Shown piece by piece: positions 38,558 to 46,691 of a stretch of 64,000 nt of DNA. Position 1 is the stretch's first letter, and every line of letters begins with the position of its first letter. The translations under genes were made by a program, and so were the position numbers. The DNA is from Gimesia fumaroli (GTDB lineage Bacteria; Planctomycetota; Planctomycetia; Planctomycetales; Planctomycetaceae), in NCBI RefSeq assembly GCF_007754425.1, contig NZ_CP037452.1, positions 2,182,664 through 2,246,663 of the forward strand, given 5' to 3'. The notes beneath the pieces are model-generated. The model was not told the DNA's origin and searched no databases. It saw only the letters and a program-made list of their open reading frames with translations.

Positions 38558-38603
38558 TAAAAAAAGCCCTGTGGCGCACAAAAACGTGCTCCACAGGGCT
38601 TTC
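38558..38603 (-). terminator. Strong hairpin with T run, no gene directly upstream
   Basis: A ten-base stem (agccctgtgg at 38565-38574 with ccacagggct at 38591-38600), extended by an inner cgcac/gtgc part, is followed on the minus strand by seven T. On the plus strand only three T follow. No minus-strand gene ends near it. Confidence 0.6.
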
Positions 38604-38799
38604 ATAGGCCTGTTATCTCCCTTTTCTTCACGAATCGAGAGCTTGGAATCTATCATTCAGTTTAACGCAGACGGATATACAGTCAATCCATTAAGTCATG
38701 GAATTTAAAAGTTAATTCCATCAGCGCCGGGACAGATTTATTTTAAGAGTCAGGCAAATTCCTCAAAAAGATCAACTGACGTGGATCGGATTAAAGAGT

Positions 38800-38826
38800 T
38801 TGAAACAGGGGTGACTGGTGTATAAT
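38800..38826 (+). promoter_or_regulatory. Possible sigma-70 promoter of the sigma-54 activator gene
   Basis: TATAAT at 38821-38826 is a perfect -10; TTGAAA at 38800-38805 is a fair -35, but the spacer is only 15 bases. The leader would be about 110 bases. Confidence 0.35.
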
Positions 38827-38942
38827 AAGCAAAAGATGCGCACCTTGATTCTGTTCAACGAGAGAATCCGGTGATAAAATGTGCCTGCTCGCGAGGCAGC
38901 AGACGAAATGAAAATCTAAAAGAAACTGGGAACTTCTGAAAC

Positions 38943-40424
38943 ATGCCCAAAGCATTGGTAATTGATGACGATCGTACAATCCGCGAAATGGTGCGGCGAT
39001 CGCTTGAAAAAGTAAATGTGGATGTCATCTCTGCAGGAGCAGCTGACGAAGGGCTAGAGGCAATCCGAAGCGAATCGCCCGAAGTGGTTCTGCTTGACAT
39101 CATGTTGCCAACGGTTTCAGGACTGGATGTCTTTCGTGAAATTCAGAATCTTGACCGTCGATTGCCGGTTGTTTTCATTACCTCGTCAAGTGAAAGTAAT
39201 GTGGCTATCGAAGCCATGCAGTTAGGGGCATTTGACTATCTGGCCAAGCCACTGGATCTTCCGAAGCTCAATGCTTTAACGCAAAAAGCAATCGAAACCC
39301 GCAGGTTGATGAACATTCCCGTTGCATTGCCTGTGGGCGATGTAAAGCCTGAAAACGGGGATCAGTTTGTGGGACGCAGTCCACAGATGCTGGAAGTATT
39401 CAAGTCAATCGGACGCGTCGCAGCACAAAATGTGAACGTTCTGATTCGGGGAGAAAGTGGAACAGGCAAGGAACTTGTCGCGCGAGCCATCTATCAACAT
39501 AGTCCCCGATCGAACGAATGTTTCATGGCGGTCAATTGTGCTGCACTGACCGAGACACTGCTGGAAAGCGAACTGTTTGGCTACGAAAAGGGGGCTTTCA
39601 CTGGAGCCGATAAACAAAGAATCGGAAAATTCGAACAATGTAACGGAGGTACGTTGTTTCTCGATGAAGTCGGCGATATGTCACAATTGACCCAAGGGAA
39701 AGTACTGCGTCTGTTACAGGAGCAGAAATTCGAACGCGTTGGCGGAAACAAAACCATAGAAACAGACGTACGGATCATAGCGGCGACAAACCGTAACCTG
39801 GAAGAGATGGTGAAAGACGGTTCGTTTCGCGAAGACCTGTTTTATCGACTGAATGGCATGACTATTTCATTACCACCATTACGCGAACGTGGTAAAGATA
39901 TTGCTTTACTGGTTGAGCATTATCTGAATGCGGCATGCTATGAGATGGGGCGTACGGAAACCGAGGGGGTCTCTTCCGAAGCGCTCGACTTGATGATGCA
40001 ATATCGGTGGCCTGGAAATGTGCGTGAATTACAAAGTGTGATCCGACAGTCCCTCTTGAACAGCACCAGTCCGATCATTATCCCCTCGTTTCTGCCAGGA
40101 GAACTCTTGGGCGAGACTGCTGCAGATGTCACAATTGTGTCATCCGCAGACCCGGAAATCTCAGAAACGGGTGATACGCTTCCTCTTTCTGACTTGCGTC
40201 TCTTTGTGGATGAGCGATTGGTCGCGAATTCAACAGATCTCTACAGCGAAACTCTCGAAACGATGGAACGCTACCTCCTCACGCGGATCTTAAATGAGAC
40301 GGGTGGCAACCAGACTCGTGCCGCGGAGATTCTGGGGATCACGCGAGGGAAAATTCGTGATCGAATTGCCCAGTTCGGCATTTCTCTAGAGAAAACGGTC
40401 AGCATTGATGACGATGTGACATAG
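38943..40424 (+). CDS. NtrC-type sigma-54-dependent response regulator
   Basis: The protein has 493 residues. Residues 1-115 are an intact receiver (acidic DDD at 8-10, phospho-acceptor Asp52 in LLDIMLP, Lys102). Residues 140-375 form the AAA+ sigma-54 activator domain with Walker A GESGTGKE (170-177), GAFTGA (217-222), Walker B GGTLFLDEV (235-243) and the R-FREDLFYRLN motif. A Fis-type helix-turn-helix ends the protein (NQTRAAEILGITRGKIRDRI). It activates RNA polymerase carrying sigma-54 after phosphorylation by a partner kinase. Four sigma-54-type promoters within 10 kb on either side make local genes its likely targets. The hybrid kinase 1.3 kb downstream is a candidate partner. Confidence 0.93.
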   Translation: MPKALVIDDDRTIREMVRRSLEKVNVDVISAGAADEGLEAIRSESPEVVLLDIMLPTVSGLDVFREIQNLDRRLPVVFITSSSESNVAIEAMQLGAFDYLAKPLDLPKLNALTQKAIETRRLMNIPVALPVGDVKPENGDQFVGRSPQMLEVFKSIGRVAAQNVNVLIRGESGTGKELVARAIYQHSPRSNECFMAVNCAALTETLLESELFGYEKGAFTGADKQRIGKFEQCNGGTLFLDEVGDMSQLTQGKVLRLLQEQKFERVGGNKTIETDVRIIAATNRNLEEMVKDGSFREDLFYRLNGMTISLPPLRERGKDIALLVEHYLNAACYEMGRTETEGVSSEALDLMMQYRWPGNVRELQSVIRQSLLNSTSPIIIPSFLPGELLGETAADVTIVSSADPEISETGDTLPLSDLRLFVDERLVANSTDLYSETLETMERYLLTRILNETGGNQTRAAEILGITRGKIRDRIAQFGISLEKTVSIDDDVT

Positions 40425-40613
40425 CATAGTCCAGTTGCCCGTCTGAAGTGATGGGAGACGGTCTGCCGGTCCTGCTTTCACGCAGTCTGGCTTTCTGGTG
40501 CTCAGTAGGATCTGCAGCATCAGTACAACTACGCGAAAAATGCGCTGTCAATCACTCTTGAATCTTTTCATTCTTGTTTCGGTTGTTAACCGACCAAAAT
40601 ATCTTCTCCCCCG

Positions 40614-40640
40614 ATCGGTGAGCAACCGATTTTCTTTTCT
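40614..40640 (+). terminator. Intrinsic terminator after the sigma-54 activator gene
   Basis: A short stem (ATCGGT at 40614-40619 with ACCGAT at 40625-40630, loop gagca) is followed by TTTCTTTTCT. It lies 190 bases after the activator stop codon. Confidence 0.5.
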
Positions 40641-40736
40641 CCCTCACGCTTTCTTTAAAAACAATAGTTCGGGATATATTTCTAACTCACGTTTTAGAAA
40701 TGTCTTACGTTGATTGTTTCGCTTGGGTGACTTCTT

Positions 40737-40752
40737 TGGCACACCACTTGCG
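40737..40752 (+). promoter_or_regulatory. Sigma-54 promoter of the DUF1328 gene
   Basis: TGGCACA-CCAC-TTGCG matches the -24/-12 consensus except for the last base. Transcription would begin near 40763, leaving a leader of about 160 bases. Confidence 0.8.
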
Positions 40753-40924
40753 ATACTTACTTTTATCGCCGCAACGCGATCAAAAATGAAAAAAGAAATA
40801 TTAAATGAGCCGAGATGAAAACTCGGTCGGTTGGTTTTCGCTGACGTTTTCGTTGGCCTGACCGGATCGGAAATGAGAACCCGATTTCGAACAAGACAAC
40901 CCCACATATTGAAAGGGTGGAACT

Positions 40925-41092
40925 ATGTTAAGCTGGGCATTGATGTTTTTGGTAATTGCTTTAATCGCAGGTCTATTTGGTTTTGGTCTGGTTGGTGGAA
41001 TGGCCTATGGTGCCGCCAAGATCTGTTTCTTCATCTTCCTGGTTCTGGCTGTTATCAGTCTGCTGACCGGTAAGCGAGTTCCTACTGAATAG
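40925..41092 (+). CDS. DUF1328 (YtjA-type) small membrane protein
   Basis: The protein has 55 residues, too short for most gene finders. It consists of two membrane helices: [20 protein letters not shown], then a G-rich turn ([12 protein letters not shown]), then [17 protein letters not shown]. This is the full DUF1328 pattern, including the final K-VP. AAAGGG stands seven bases before the ATG. DUF1328 proteins are stress-linked in many bacteria and of unknown mechanism. A sigma-54 promoter lies upstream and a terminator directly downstream. Confidence 0.88.
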   Translation: MLSWALMFLVIALIAGLFGFGLVGGMAYGAAKICFFIFLVLAVISLLTGKRVPTE

Positions 41093-41141
41093 TAGGAACG
41101 ATCAAAGGCTAGATTCATTCTGTCTTATGAACTGCTGAATT

Positions 41142-41183
41142 AACCAACCGACGGCATACTGTTTGTGTGCCGTCGGTTTGGTT
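41142..41183 (+). terminator. Intrinsic terminator of the DUF1328 gene
   Basis: A long stem (aaccaaccgacggca at 41142-41156 with tgccgtcggtttggtt at 41168-41183, one bulge) separates the DUF1328 gene from the next small gene. The T tract is short. Confidence 0.7.
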
Positions 41184-41225
41184 TATAAGACTGGGATCAA
41201 TGGTTTTTTAATCAGGAGTAGAATG

Positions 41226-41486
41226 ATGCAAAACTTAATTGTCATAATTTTAATCATTGTTGCCGTAGTGGCAATGGTGCTCGGTGGTTGGGTTTCCTTT
41301 GCTGACCTGGATGAGAGTTCGACTATCACGATTCACAAAGATGAGGTCAAAAAAGATACCGAATCTGCTCTTGAAAAAGGCGAATCGCTGTTGGATGATG
41401 CGACTCAACAGAGCCGTGACCTTATTGGTCAAACGAAAGATTCGAAAACAGATAAGCCAGCGACTGATTCACTGAAGGAACAATAG
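41226..41486 (+). CDS. Small one-helix membrane protein
   Basis: The start is taken at the second of two adjacent ATG codons, with AGGAG seven bases upstream; the open frame extends further but crosses the upstream hairpin. The 86 residues have an N-terminal membrane helix (NLIVIILIIVAVVAMVLGGW), then FADLDESSTITIHKDEVKKD and a polar helical tail. A short motif of this kind (helix plus TITID-like strand) is common in small planctomycete envelope proteins. Function unknown. Confidence 0.7.
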   Translation: MQNLIVIILIIVAVVAMVLGGWVSFADLDESSTITIHKDEVKKDTESALEKGESLLDDATQQSRDLIGQTKDSKTDKPATDSLKEQ

Positions 41487-41741
41487 TTGAGACATCCTTG
41501 AGGCAAGAAATCTGAAGCTTGCATTCCATGATGATAAACCCTCATCTTCCAGCAGGAGCCCCAAATCAGAGTGGGGTCATATCTTTCCCCTGGAGGTCTG
41601 GTTCTGCTTGTTGTGTTCATGTAGAAAAACTCATTCAATTCTGTTAATTTCATACGAAATAGAAGCCGTGTTCCAATTCCTGGTTCTAAGAAAGCTTCAG
41701 AAAACTCAACGTCATTTCATTTAATTGGAAACCGCGAGAGC

Positions 41742-44700
41742 ATGACTCACTCCTCAAATTCTAATACTCCAGATTCTGCACTGTGGGCTTCTGATGCACG
41801 GCTACAAGCCATCATAGATTCTGCATTGGATGCAGTCATCACCATGGATCTTGATGGCTGTGTGATGGACTGGAATCGACGGGCTGAAGAAGTCTTTGGC
41901 TGGTCACGCGAAGAAGCAGTGGGAAAACCGGTTGCAGAGCTGATTATGCCGCAGCAGTATATTGCGCAACATTTGGATGGTCTTCGTCTATTCAAGTCCA
42001 CAGGTAAAGGACGTGTGATTGATCAGAGACTGGAATTAACGGCCTTGCGCAGAGATGGTCAAGAGTTTCCGATTGAATTGATGGTGACGCAACTCGAATG
42101 GAATGATCAGATTATTTTCAATGCATTTGTGCGTGATGTCTCAGAGAGGAAAGAGGCAGAACAACTGATTGCACGTGAGAAACTGGAAACAGCCTTACTC
42201 CAGCAGGCGAGTTATTCTTCATCAACTCATGATGCACTGGAAGATGCCTTGCGCATCTGTGTTTCCAATCTGGGAGAGATCTCAGGCTGGCCAGTAGGAC
42301 ATGCCTTTATCCGAAATCAGGCAGGAAATAAATTGGTTTCTTCCCGCATCTGGTACCTCGCAGATAACACCAATTTTCGTGATCTGCAAGCGGTTTCAGA
42401 AAAAGTGAAGCTCTCTCCAGGCGAGGATCTTCCAGGGCAGGTCTGGCAGACTGGTAAGGCAGTCTGGATTACTGATATTGAACAGGATGAAACGATCGTT
42501 CGTAGACGTAATAAGTCACGTCTTGGAGTCAGAGCTGCGTTTGCATTTCCGATCAAAGTGGACGATGAAGTGATTGCCGTTGTCGAATTTTTCAATACGA
42601 AACTTGTTTCACCCGACCAGAATTTGTTGTCTCTAGCGCGCGGGGTGAAAAATAAAATCAGACAGATGATGGAACGCATGCAATGGCAGGAAGAACGAAC
42701 GCGTCTGGCGGCAATTGTTGATAATTCAGGGGATGCGATCATCGGCAAAGCGCCTGATGGGACAATCACTTCCTGGAATAACGGGGCTGAAGTGACATAC
42801 GGCTGGAAAGCCGATGAAGTCATCGGCGAAACAATTTCCATCATTCTGCCCCCTGGGATGGCACGTGAAGAATCTGAGATTCTCGAAGCGATGAAAACAG
42901 GGCGGCGACTGGAGCAGTTTCAGACCCGGCGCATGCGGAAAGATGGAACCATTATTGATGTTTCCATTACCGTTTCACCAATTCGAGGTCAGGACATGCA
43001 GATTATCGGCTCGTCAATTATCGAGCGTGATATTACCGCCCGACGTCGTCGTGAAGAAGAATTGCGGAGTGCTCGTGATGAGGCAGAACAGGCCAGCCGA
43101 GCCCAAGGTGAATTTCTTGCAAACGTGAGTCATGAACTCCGCACGCCCATGAATGCGATACTGGGGATGCTGGAACTCACACTGCAGGAGAATTTGACAC
43201 CCGTAAAACGCGATTATCTCGAAACAGCAAAAGATTCTGCAGAACAACTTCTGTTACTTGTGAATGATATTCTGGACTTTTCGCGTCTCGAAGCAGGGCG
43301 GTTTGAACTGGAACCCACAGTATTCAACCTGCGTGATTTACTGGACGATGTTGTTAAAACGCTCTCTTTGAGAGGTTATGAGAAAGGTCTAGAGATCGTA
43401 TGTCATATCAAGAACGAAGTTCCGAAACGTGTTGTTGGTGACCCAGTCAGACTGCGTCAGATTTTGACGAATCTGGCAGGCAACGCCATTAAATTTACCG
43501 AGCAGGGGGAAGTCGTGGTTGCCCTCAAGCTGGTTGAGTCGTCTGAGGTAACTCAGGATATTTTCCCCGGCGAAAAAGTCTCTCTGGAATTCAGTGTGTC
43601 AGACACAGGCATCGGTATCGCTGCCGAGGACCAGGAACGGATCTTTTCACCATTTGCTCAGGCTGATGCTTCCACGACACGACAGTACTCGGGAACAGGT
43701 TTGGGCCTGGCAATTTGTCACGAGCTGATTGGGTTAATGGAAGGAGAAATGCAACTGGAGAGCGAATTGGGCAAGGGGAGCAAGTTTTCATTCGTTATTG
43801 AATTACCTGTCGCAGAAGCCGATGAAACAGTTGTGATACGTGATAAAGCGACGGTCGATGAATTGCGCGACCTGCCTGTGCTTGTCGTGGATGATAATCG
43901 TACGAATCGATTCATCCTGGAAGAAATGTTGAGCAACTGGTCAATGTCTCCGATCCCGGTGCCATCAGCCCAGCATGCGATAGAACAACTCTCTGAAGCC
44001 ATTCAGAAACAAAAAACATTTCCACTGGTGATTGTCGATGCTTTAATGCCGGAGACCGATGGGTTTATGTTGCTGGAGCAGGCGAAAGAAGAAGGACTGC
44101 TGGATTCGGCAACGATTCTGATGTTGTCGTCTGCAGATCATCAGATTTTTAGCGAACGTTGCCAGGGCCTGGATATATCAGCCTTTCTGGAAAAGCCGGT
44201 TTCCCAATCTGATTTACTCGATGCAATTATGACGGCTCTTAGGGGCCCCCAACTTGAACGGGAGAGTGTGAGTCAAATCAATGAAGCCAGTCAGTCATTT
44301 AAGGTTTTGATTGCCGAAGATACCCCAGCCAATCAAAAGGTGATTACGGCAATATTAAATAAAAGAGGACACCACTGTATTATCGCTAATAACGGACGTG
44401 AAGCTGTCGAGTGTCTGCGCAATGAATCATTCGATATTGTGTTGATGGACGTCCAGATGCCAACAATGGATGGTTTACAGGCAACGGCCATGATTCGAGA
44501 GCAGGAAGAAGAATCTGGCGACCATATTCCGATTATTGCGATGACAGCTTACGCCATGCGTGGGGATCGCGATAAATGTATCGCAGCCGGAATGGATAAC
44601 TACATTTCTAAACCGATCGATGCCAAAAAACTGCTTCGTCTGTTGGAACGATATGCCAAGGAAGCCAAGCGAAAGCGAACAGGCTCTGAGGAAACGAAAC

Positions 44701-45125
44701 AACAACGCTCTGCTTCCCAAACGCAATCCATTTCTTCTCGAGAACAGAAGAGTAAAACTCAAAACGCCTCTGGACCACAACGCCCCGTAATTGACATGCA
44801 GGCAGCACTGAAACGTACGGGAGATGATGTCGAAATTCTGAATGATATGGTGAATTACTTTTTTGAAGATACTTCGAATCTGATGCAGGAAGCACTCGAA
44901 TGCGCAGAAAAAGGAGATGCTGCAGAGACAGCTCGTGCTGCTCACAGTTTAAAAGGTCTTTGCGCGAACTTTAATGCACACTCGGCGACAGAAGCAGCAA
45001 AAGTGGTTGAAGACATCGGTCTTTCGGGGGATCTGAATCACGTTTCAGAAGCGCTGACAACTCTCCAGATAGAGCTCACGATTCTCACCGAGGGGCTCCA
45101 CCAGTGGCAAGCTGAAAATCAATAA
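41742..45125 (+). CDS. Hybrid sensor histidine kinase (PAS-GAF-PAS-HisKA-HATPase-REC-REC-Hpt)
   Basis: The protein has 1,127 residues. Order of domains: PAS (about 15-140), GAF (about 150-310), PAS (about 315-440), HisKA with phospho-His464 (VSHELRTPMN), HATPase (about 565-690; N-box near FTEQGE context, DTGIGI, GTGLGLAI), receiver 1 with Asp766 (VIVDALMP), receiver 2 with Asp903 (VLMDVQMP) and an Hpt domain with His1068 (AAHSLKGLCANF). It has no membrane helix, so it senses a cytoplasmic signal. All phosphorelay residues are present. The final Hpt can pass phosphate to a separate regulator; the NtrC-type gene nearby is the obvious candidate, but this is only inferred from position. Confidence 0.93.
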   Translation: MTHSSNSNTPDSALWASDARLQAIIDSALDAVITMDLDGCVMDWNRRAEEVFGWSREEAVGKPVAELIMPQQYIAQHLDGLRLFKSTGKGRVIDQRLELTALRRDGQEFPIELMVTQLEWNDQIIFNAFVRDVSERKEAEQLIAREKLETALLQQASYSSSTHDALEDALRICVSNLGEISGWPVGHAFIRNQAGNKLVSSRIWYLADNTNFRDLQAVSEKVKLSPGEDLPGQVWQTGKAVWITDIEQDETIVRRRNKSRLGVRAAFAFPIKVDDEVIAVVEFFNTKLVSPDQNLLSLARGVKNKIRQMMERMQWQEERTRLAAIVDNSGDAIIGKAPDGTITSWNNGAEVTYGWKADEVIGETISIILPPGMAREESEILEAMKTGRRLEQFQTRRMRKDGTIIDVSITVSPIRGQDMQIIGSSIIERDITARRRREEELRSARDEAEQASRAQGEFLANVSHELRTPMNAILGMLELTLQENLTPVKRDYLETAKDSAEQLLLLVNDILDFSRLEAGRFELEPTVFNLRDLLDDVVKTLSLRGYEKGLEIVCHIKNEVPKRVVGDPVRLRQILTNLAGNAIKFTEQGEVVVALKLVESSEVTQDIFPGEKVSLEFSVSDTGIGIAAEDQERIFSPFAQADASTTRQYSGTGLGLAICHELIGLMEGEMQLESELGKGSKFSFVIELPVAEADETVVIRDKATVDELRDLPVLVVDDNRTNRFILEEMLSNWSMSPIPVPSAQHAIEQLSEAIQKQKTFPLVIVDALMPETDGFMLLEQAKEEGLLDSATILMLSSADHQIFSERCQGLDISAFLEKPVSQSDLLDAIMTALRGPQLERESVSQINEASQSFKVLIAEDTPANQKVITAILNKRGHHCIIANNGREAVECLRNESFDIVLMDVQMPTMDGLQATAMIREQEEESGDHIPIIAMTAYAMRGDRDKCIAAGMDNYISKPIDAKKLLRLLERYAKEAKRKRTGSEETKQQRSASQTQSISSREQKSKTQNASGPQRPVIDMQAALKRTGDDVEILNDMVNYFFEDTSNLMQEALECAEKGDAAETARAAHSLKGLCANFNAHSATEAAKVVEDIGLSGDLNHVSEALTTLQIELTILTEGLHQWQAENQ

Positions 45126-45436
45126 AGTCCTTACGTGACTCTCACTTTCTCTCATTTCGAGTCGTGTCATCACTCTCAAGAGGCTTTGACGGATGATCGG
45201 TTTCCGCTCATTCTGATCGCAAATCAATCATGGGTTTGCGTCGTTTTGACCTAAGGTCTTTGAAAATCAGCGGTTTTCTTGCGCTGGTCGTCAAAATTCG
45301 CAATTATTCTGAATTGGTACGGGATCTGCTTTAAGTGATCTTGGCAATGGTTTCATTCACAGGCAGAGGAGAAATTGCACACGTGCTATGAAACCAATAC
45401 TGAAAATGCTCCCTTCATTCAGAAAGGTTTAAAACC
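45126..45436. other. Intergenic region before the Pmp3-like gene
   Basis: About 310 bases hold a possible sigma-54 promoter and no gene I would defend. A 14-codon frame starting at 45389 lies too far from the nearest AGGAG to be called. Confidence 0.4.
45315..45330 (+). promoter_or_regulatory. Possible sigma-54 promoter of the Pmp3/TrkA-C genes
   Basis: TGGTACG-GGAT-CTGCT keeps the invariant GG and GC at the right distance but has two mismatches to the consensus. It is about 105 bases upstream of the Pmp3-like ATG. Confidence 0.5.
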
Positions 45437-45643
45437 ATGTCGGCAAATTTACAGACTCACTCACAGCCAAAGTCATCAACCTTTGCAGATGTTCTTCGAA
45501 TCATTCTGGCAATTATTTTGCCTCCAGTCGGGGTTCTGTTACAAGTCGGTCTGGGTATGCACTTCTGGTTAAATATCGTGCTTACATTATGCGGATACAT
45601 TCCAGGACTGGTTCATGCTGTCTGGGTCATTGCGAAGAAATAG
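45437..45643 (+). CDS. YqaE/Pmp3 family membrane protein
   Basis: The protein has 68 residues. After a polar 17-residue tail it shows the family pattern: FADVLRIILAIILPPVGVLL, a short loop, and FWLNIVLTLCGYIPGLVHAV. Pmp3/YqaE proteins are two-helix inner-membrane proteins induced by salt, cold or envelope stress and affect membrane potential in yeast. A weak AAAGG stands ten bases upstream. It precedes the TrkA-C gene by 50 bases, so they probably share a transcript. Confidence 0.9.
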   Translation: MSANLQTHSQPKSSTFADVLRIILAIILPPVGVLLQVGLGMHFWLNIVLTLCGYIPGLVHAVWVIAKK

Positions 45644-45693
45644 TGACTCCTGTGACAAATTCTAAGATGAAAATAGATCTGATCTGAGCCATT

Positions 45694-46452
45694 ATGTTAG
45701 CAATTGTATCGCTTGTTGTCATTATCGTCATTTCCATGATCGTGGTGCGCGTGGCGACCATCGCACTCACATTGACGGGACTCTCAACCCCGCTGGCGCG
45801 TTTCCAGGCACGGTCCGCATTTACCAGTACAGGTTTTACGACAACCGAAACTGAAAAAGTCATGCGGCATCCGGTTCGTCGTCGAATCATCATGATCCTC
45901 ATGGTATTTGGTAACGCCGGGTTCGTTACGGCAATTTCTTCTCTGATTTTATCTTTCATGGGGGCCGAATCGAATGAAGGGTTGTGGCTGCGTATCGGAG
46001 TTCTTGCGCTCTGTTTATCATTACTGTGGATGATTGCATACAGTGAATGGGTGGATCGTCGCATTTCGAAGATCATCCAGCGCGCATTGCAGCGCTGGAG
46101 TGATCTGGAAATACGTGATTACGCTGGATTACTGCATCTGACTGGTGATTACATCGTTGTTGAACTGAATGTGAAAGCAGGTGACTGGCTGGCAAACACC
46201 AGTTTGAATCATTTGAAACTGGCCGACGAAGGTGTGCTGGTACTCGGGATTGAGAAGCCGGATGCCTCCTACATTGGAGCACCGCGCGGAGATACGAAAC
46301 TGGAAGCCGATGACACGGTTCTGCTTTATGGGAAAGCCAGTGTTCTGAAAAATCTGGACGAACGAAGAACCGGCGCTGCCGGAAACTGGGAACACCATAA
46401 AGCCGTCGATGATCAAAAACGAAATGAGCAGAAGCCGGTCAGTCAGGATTGA
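45694..46452 (+). CDS. Membrane protein with TrkA-C (RCK-C) domain
   Basis: The protein has 252 residues. The N-terminal half has three membrane helices (about 1-25, 60-87 and 97-118); between the first two stands ARSAFTSTGFTTTE, which resembles the ion-selectivity loops of TrkH/KtrB-type channels. Residues 140-225 form a TrkA-C domain (LNVKAGDWLANTSLNHLKLA, then DTVLLYG), which normally binds a regulatory ligand on cation transporters. The protein is too short to be a full Trk channel. It may be a minimal ion channel unit or a regulator of a separate transporter. Context with Pmp3 suggests ion or osmotic stress. Confidence 0.75.
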   Translation: MLAIVSLVVIIVISMIVVRVATIALTLTGLSTPLARFQARSAFTSTGFTTTETEKVMRHPVRRRIIMILMVFGNAGFVTAISSLILSFMGAESNEGLWLRIGVLALCLSLLWMIAYSEWVDRRISKIIQRALQRWSDLEIRDYAGLLHLTGDYIVVELNVKAGDWLANTSLNHLKLADEGVLVLGIEKPDASYIGAPRGDTKLEADDTVLLYGKASVLKNLDERRTGAAGNWEHHKAVDDQKRNEQKPVSQD

Positions 46453-46691
46453 AAAATATTTCAGGCATCGCTGTTTAAGTCGGAACTCCGTTGAAGACGC
46501 GACACCTCACACATCGCGCCAACAAGGTTTTATCTTTTCGCAATGATTATTTATTTGACCTGACAGAGCGATTCACACACAATAGTTATTCGTAGTGTTA
46601 TTTGGTTCAGCCTGTCATTGATGTCAGGCAGCAGTGCATTTCTTCATAGCTGACACTCTACAGTCCCTTCTATCAGTAACGATCGGTTTTT

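Larger units (their letters stand above)
38351..38942. other. Intergenic region upstream of the sigma-54 activator gene
   Basis: About 590 bases between the divergent PRC-barrel and activator genes hold the orphan hairpin and a possible sigma-70-type promoter. I see no credible coding sequence. Confidence 0.45.
40425..40924. other. Intergenic region with terminator and sigma-54 promoter
   Basis: About 500 bases contain no gene. TCGGTT-gtt-AACCGA (40579-40593) and the terminator hairpin after it share the ATCGGTT/AACCGAT type of stem. Confidence 0.5.
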
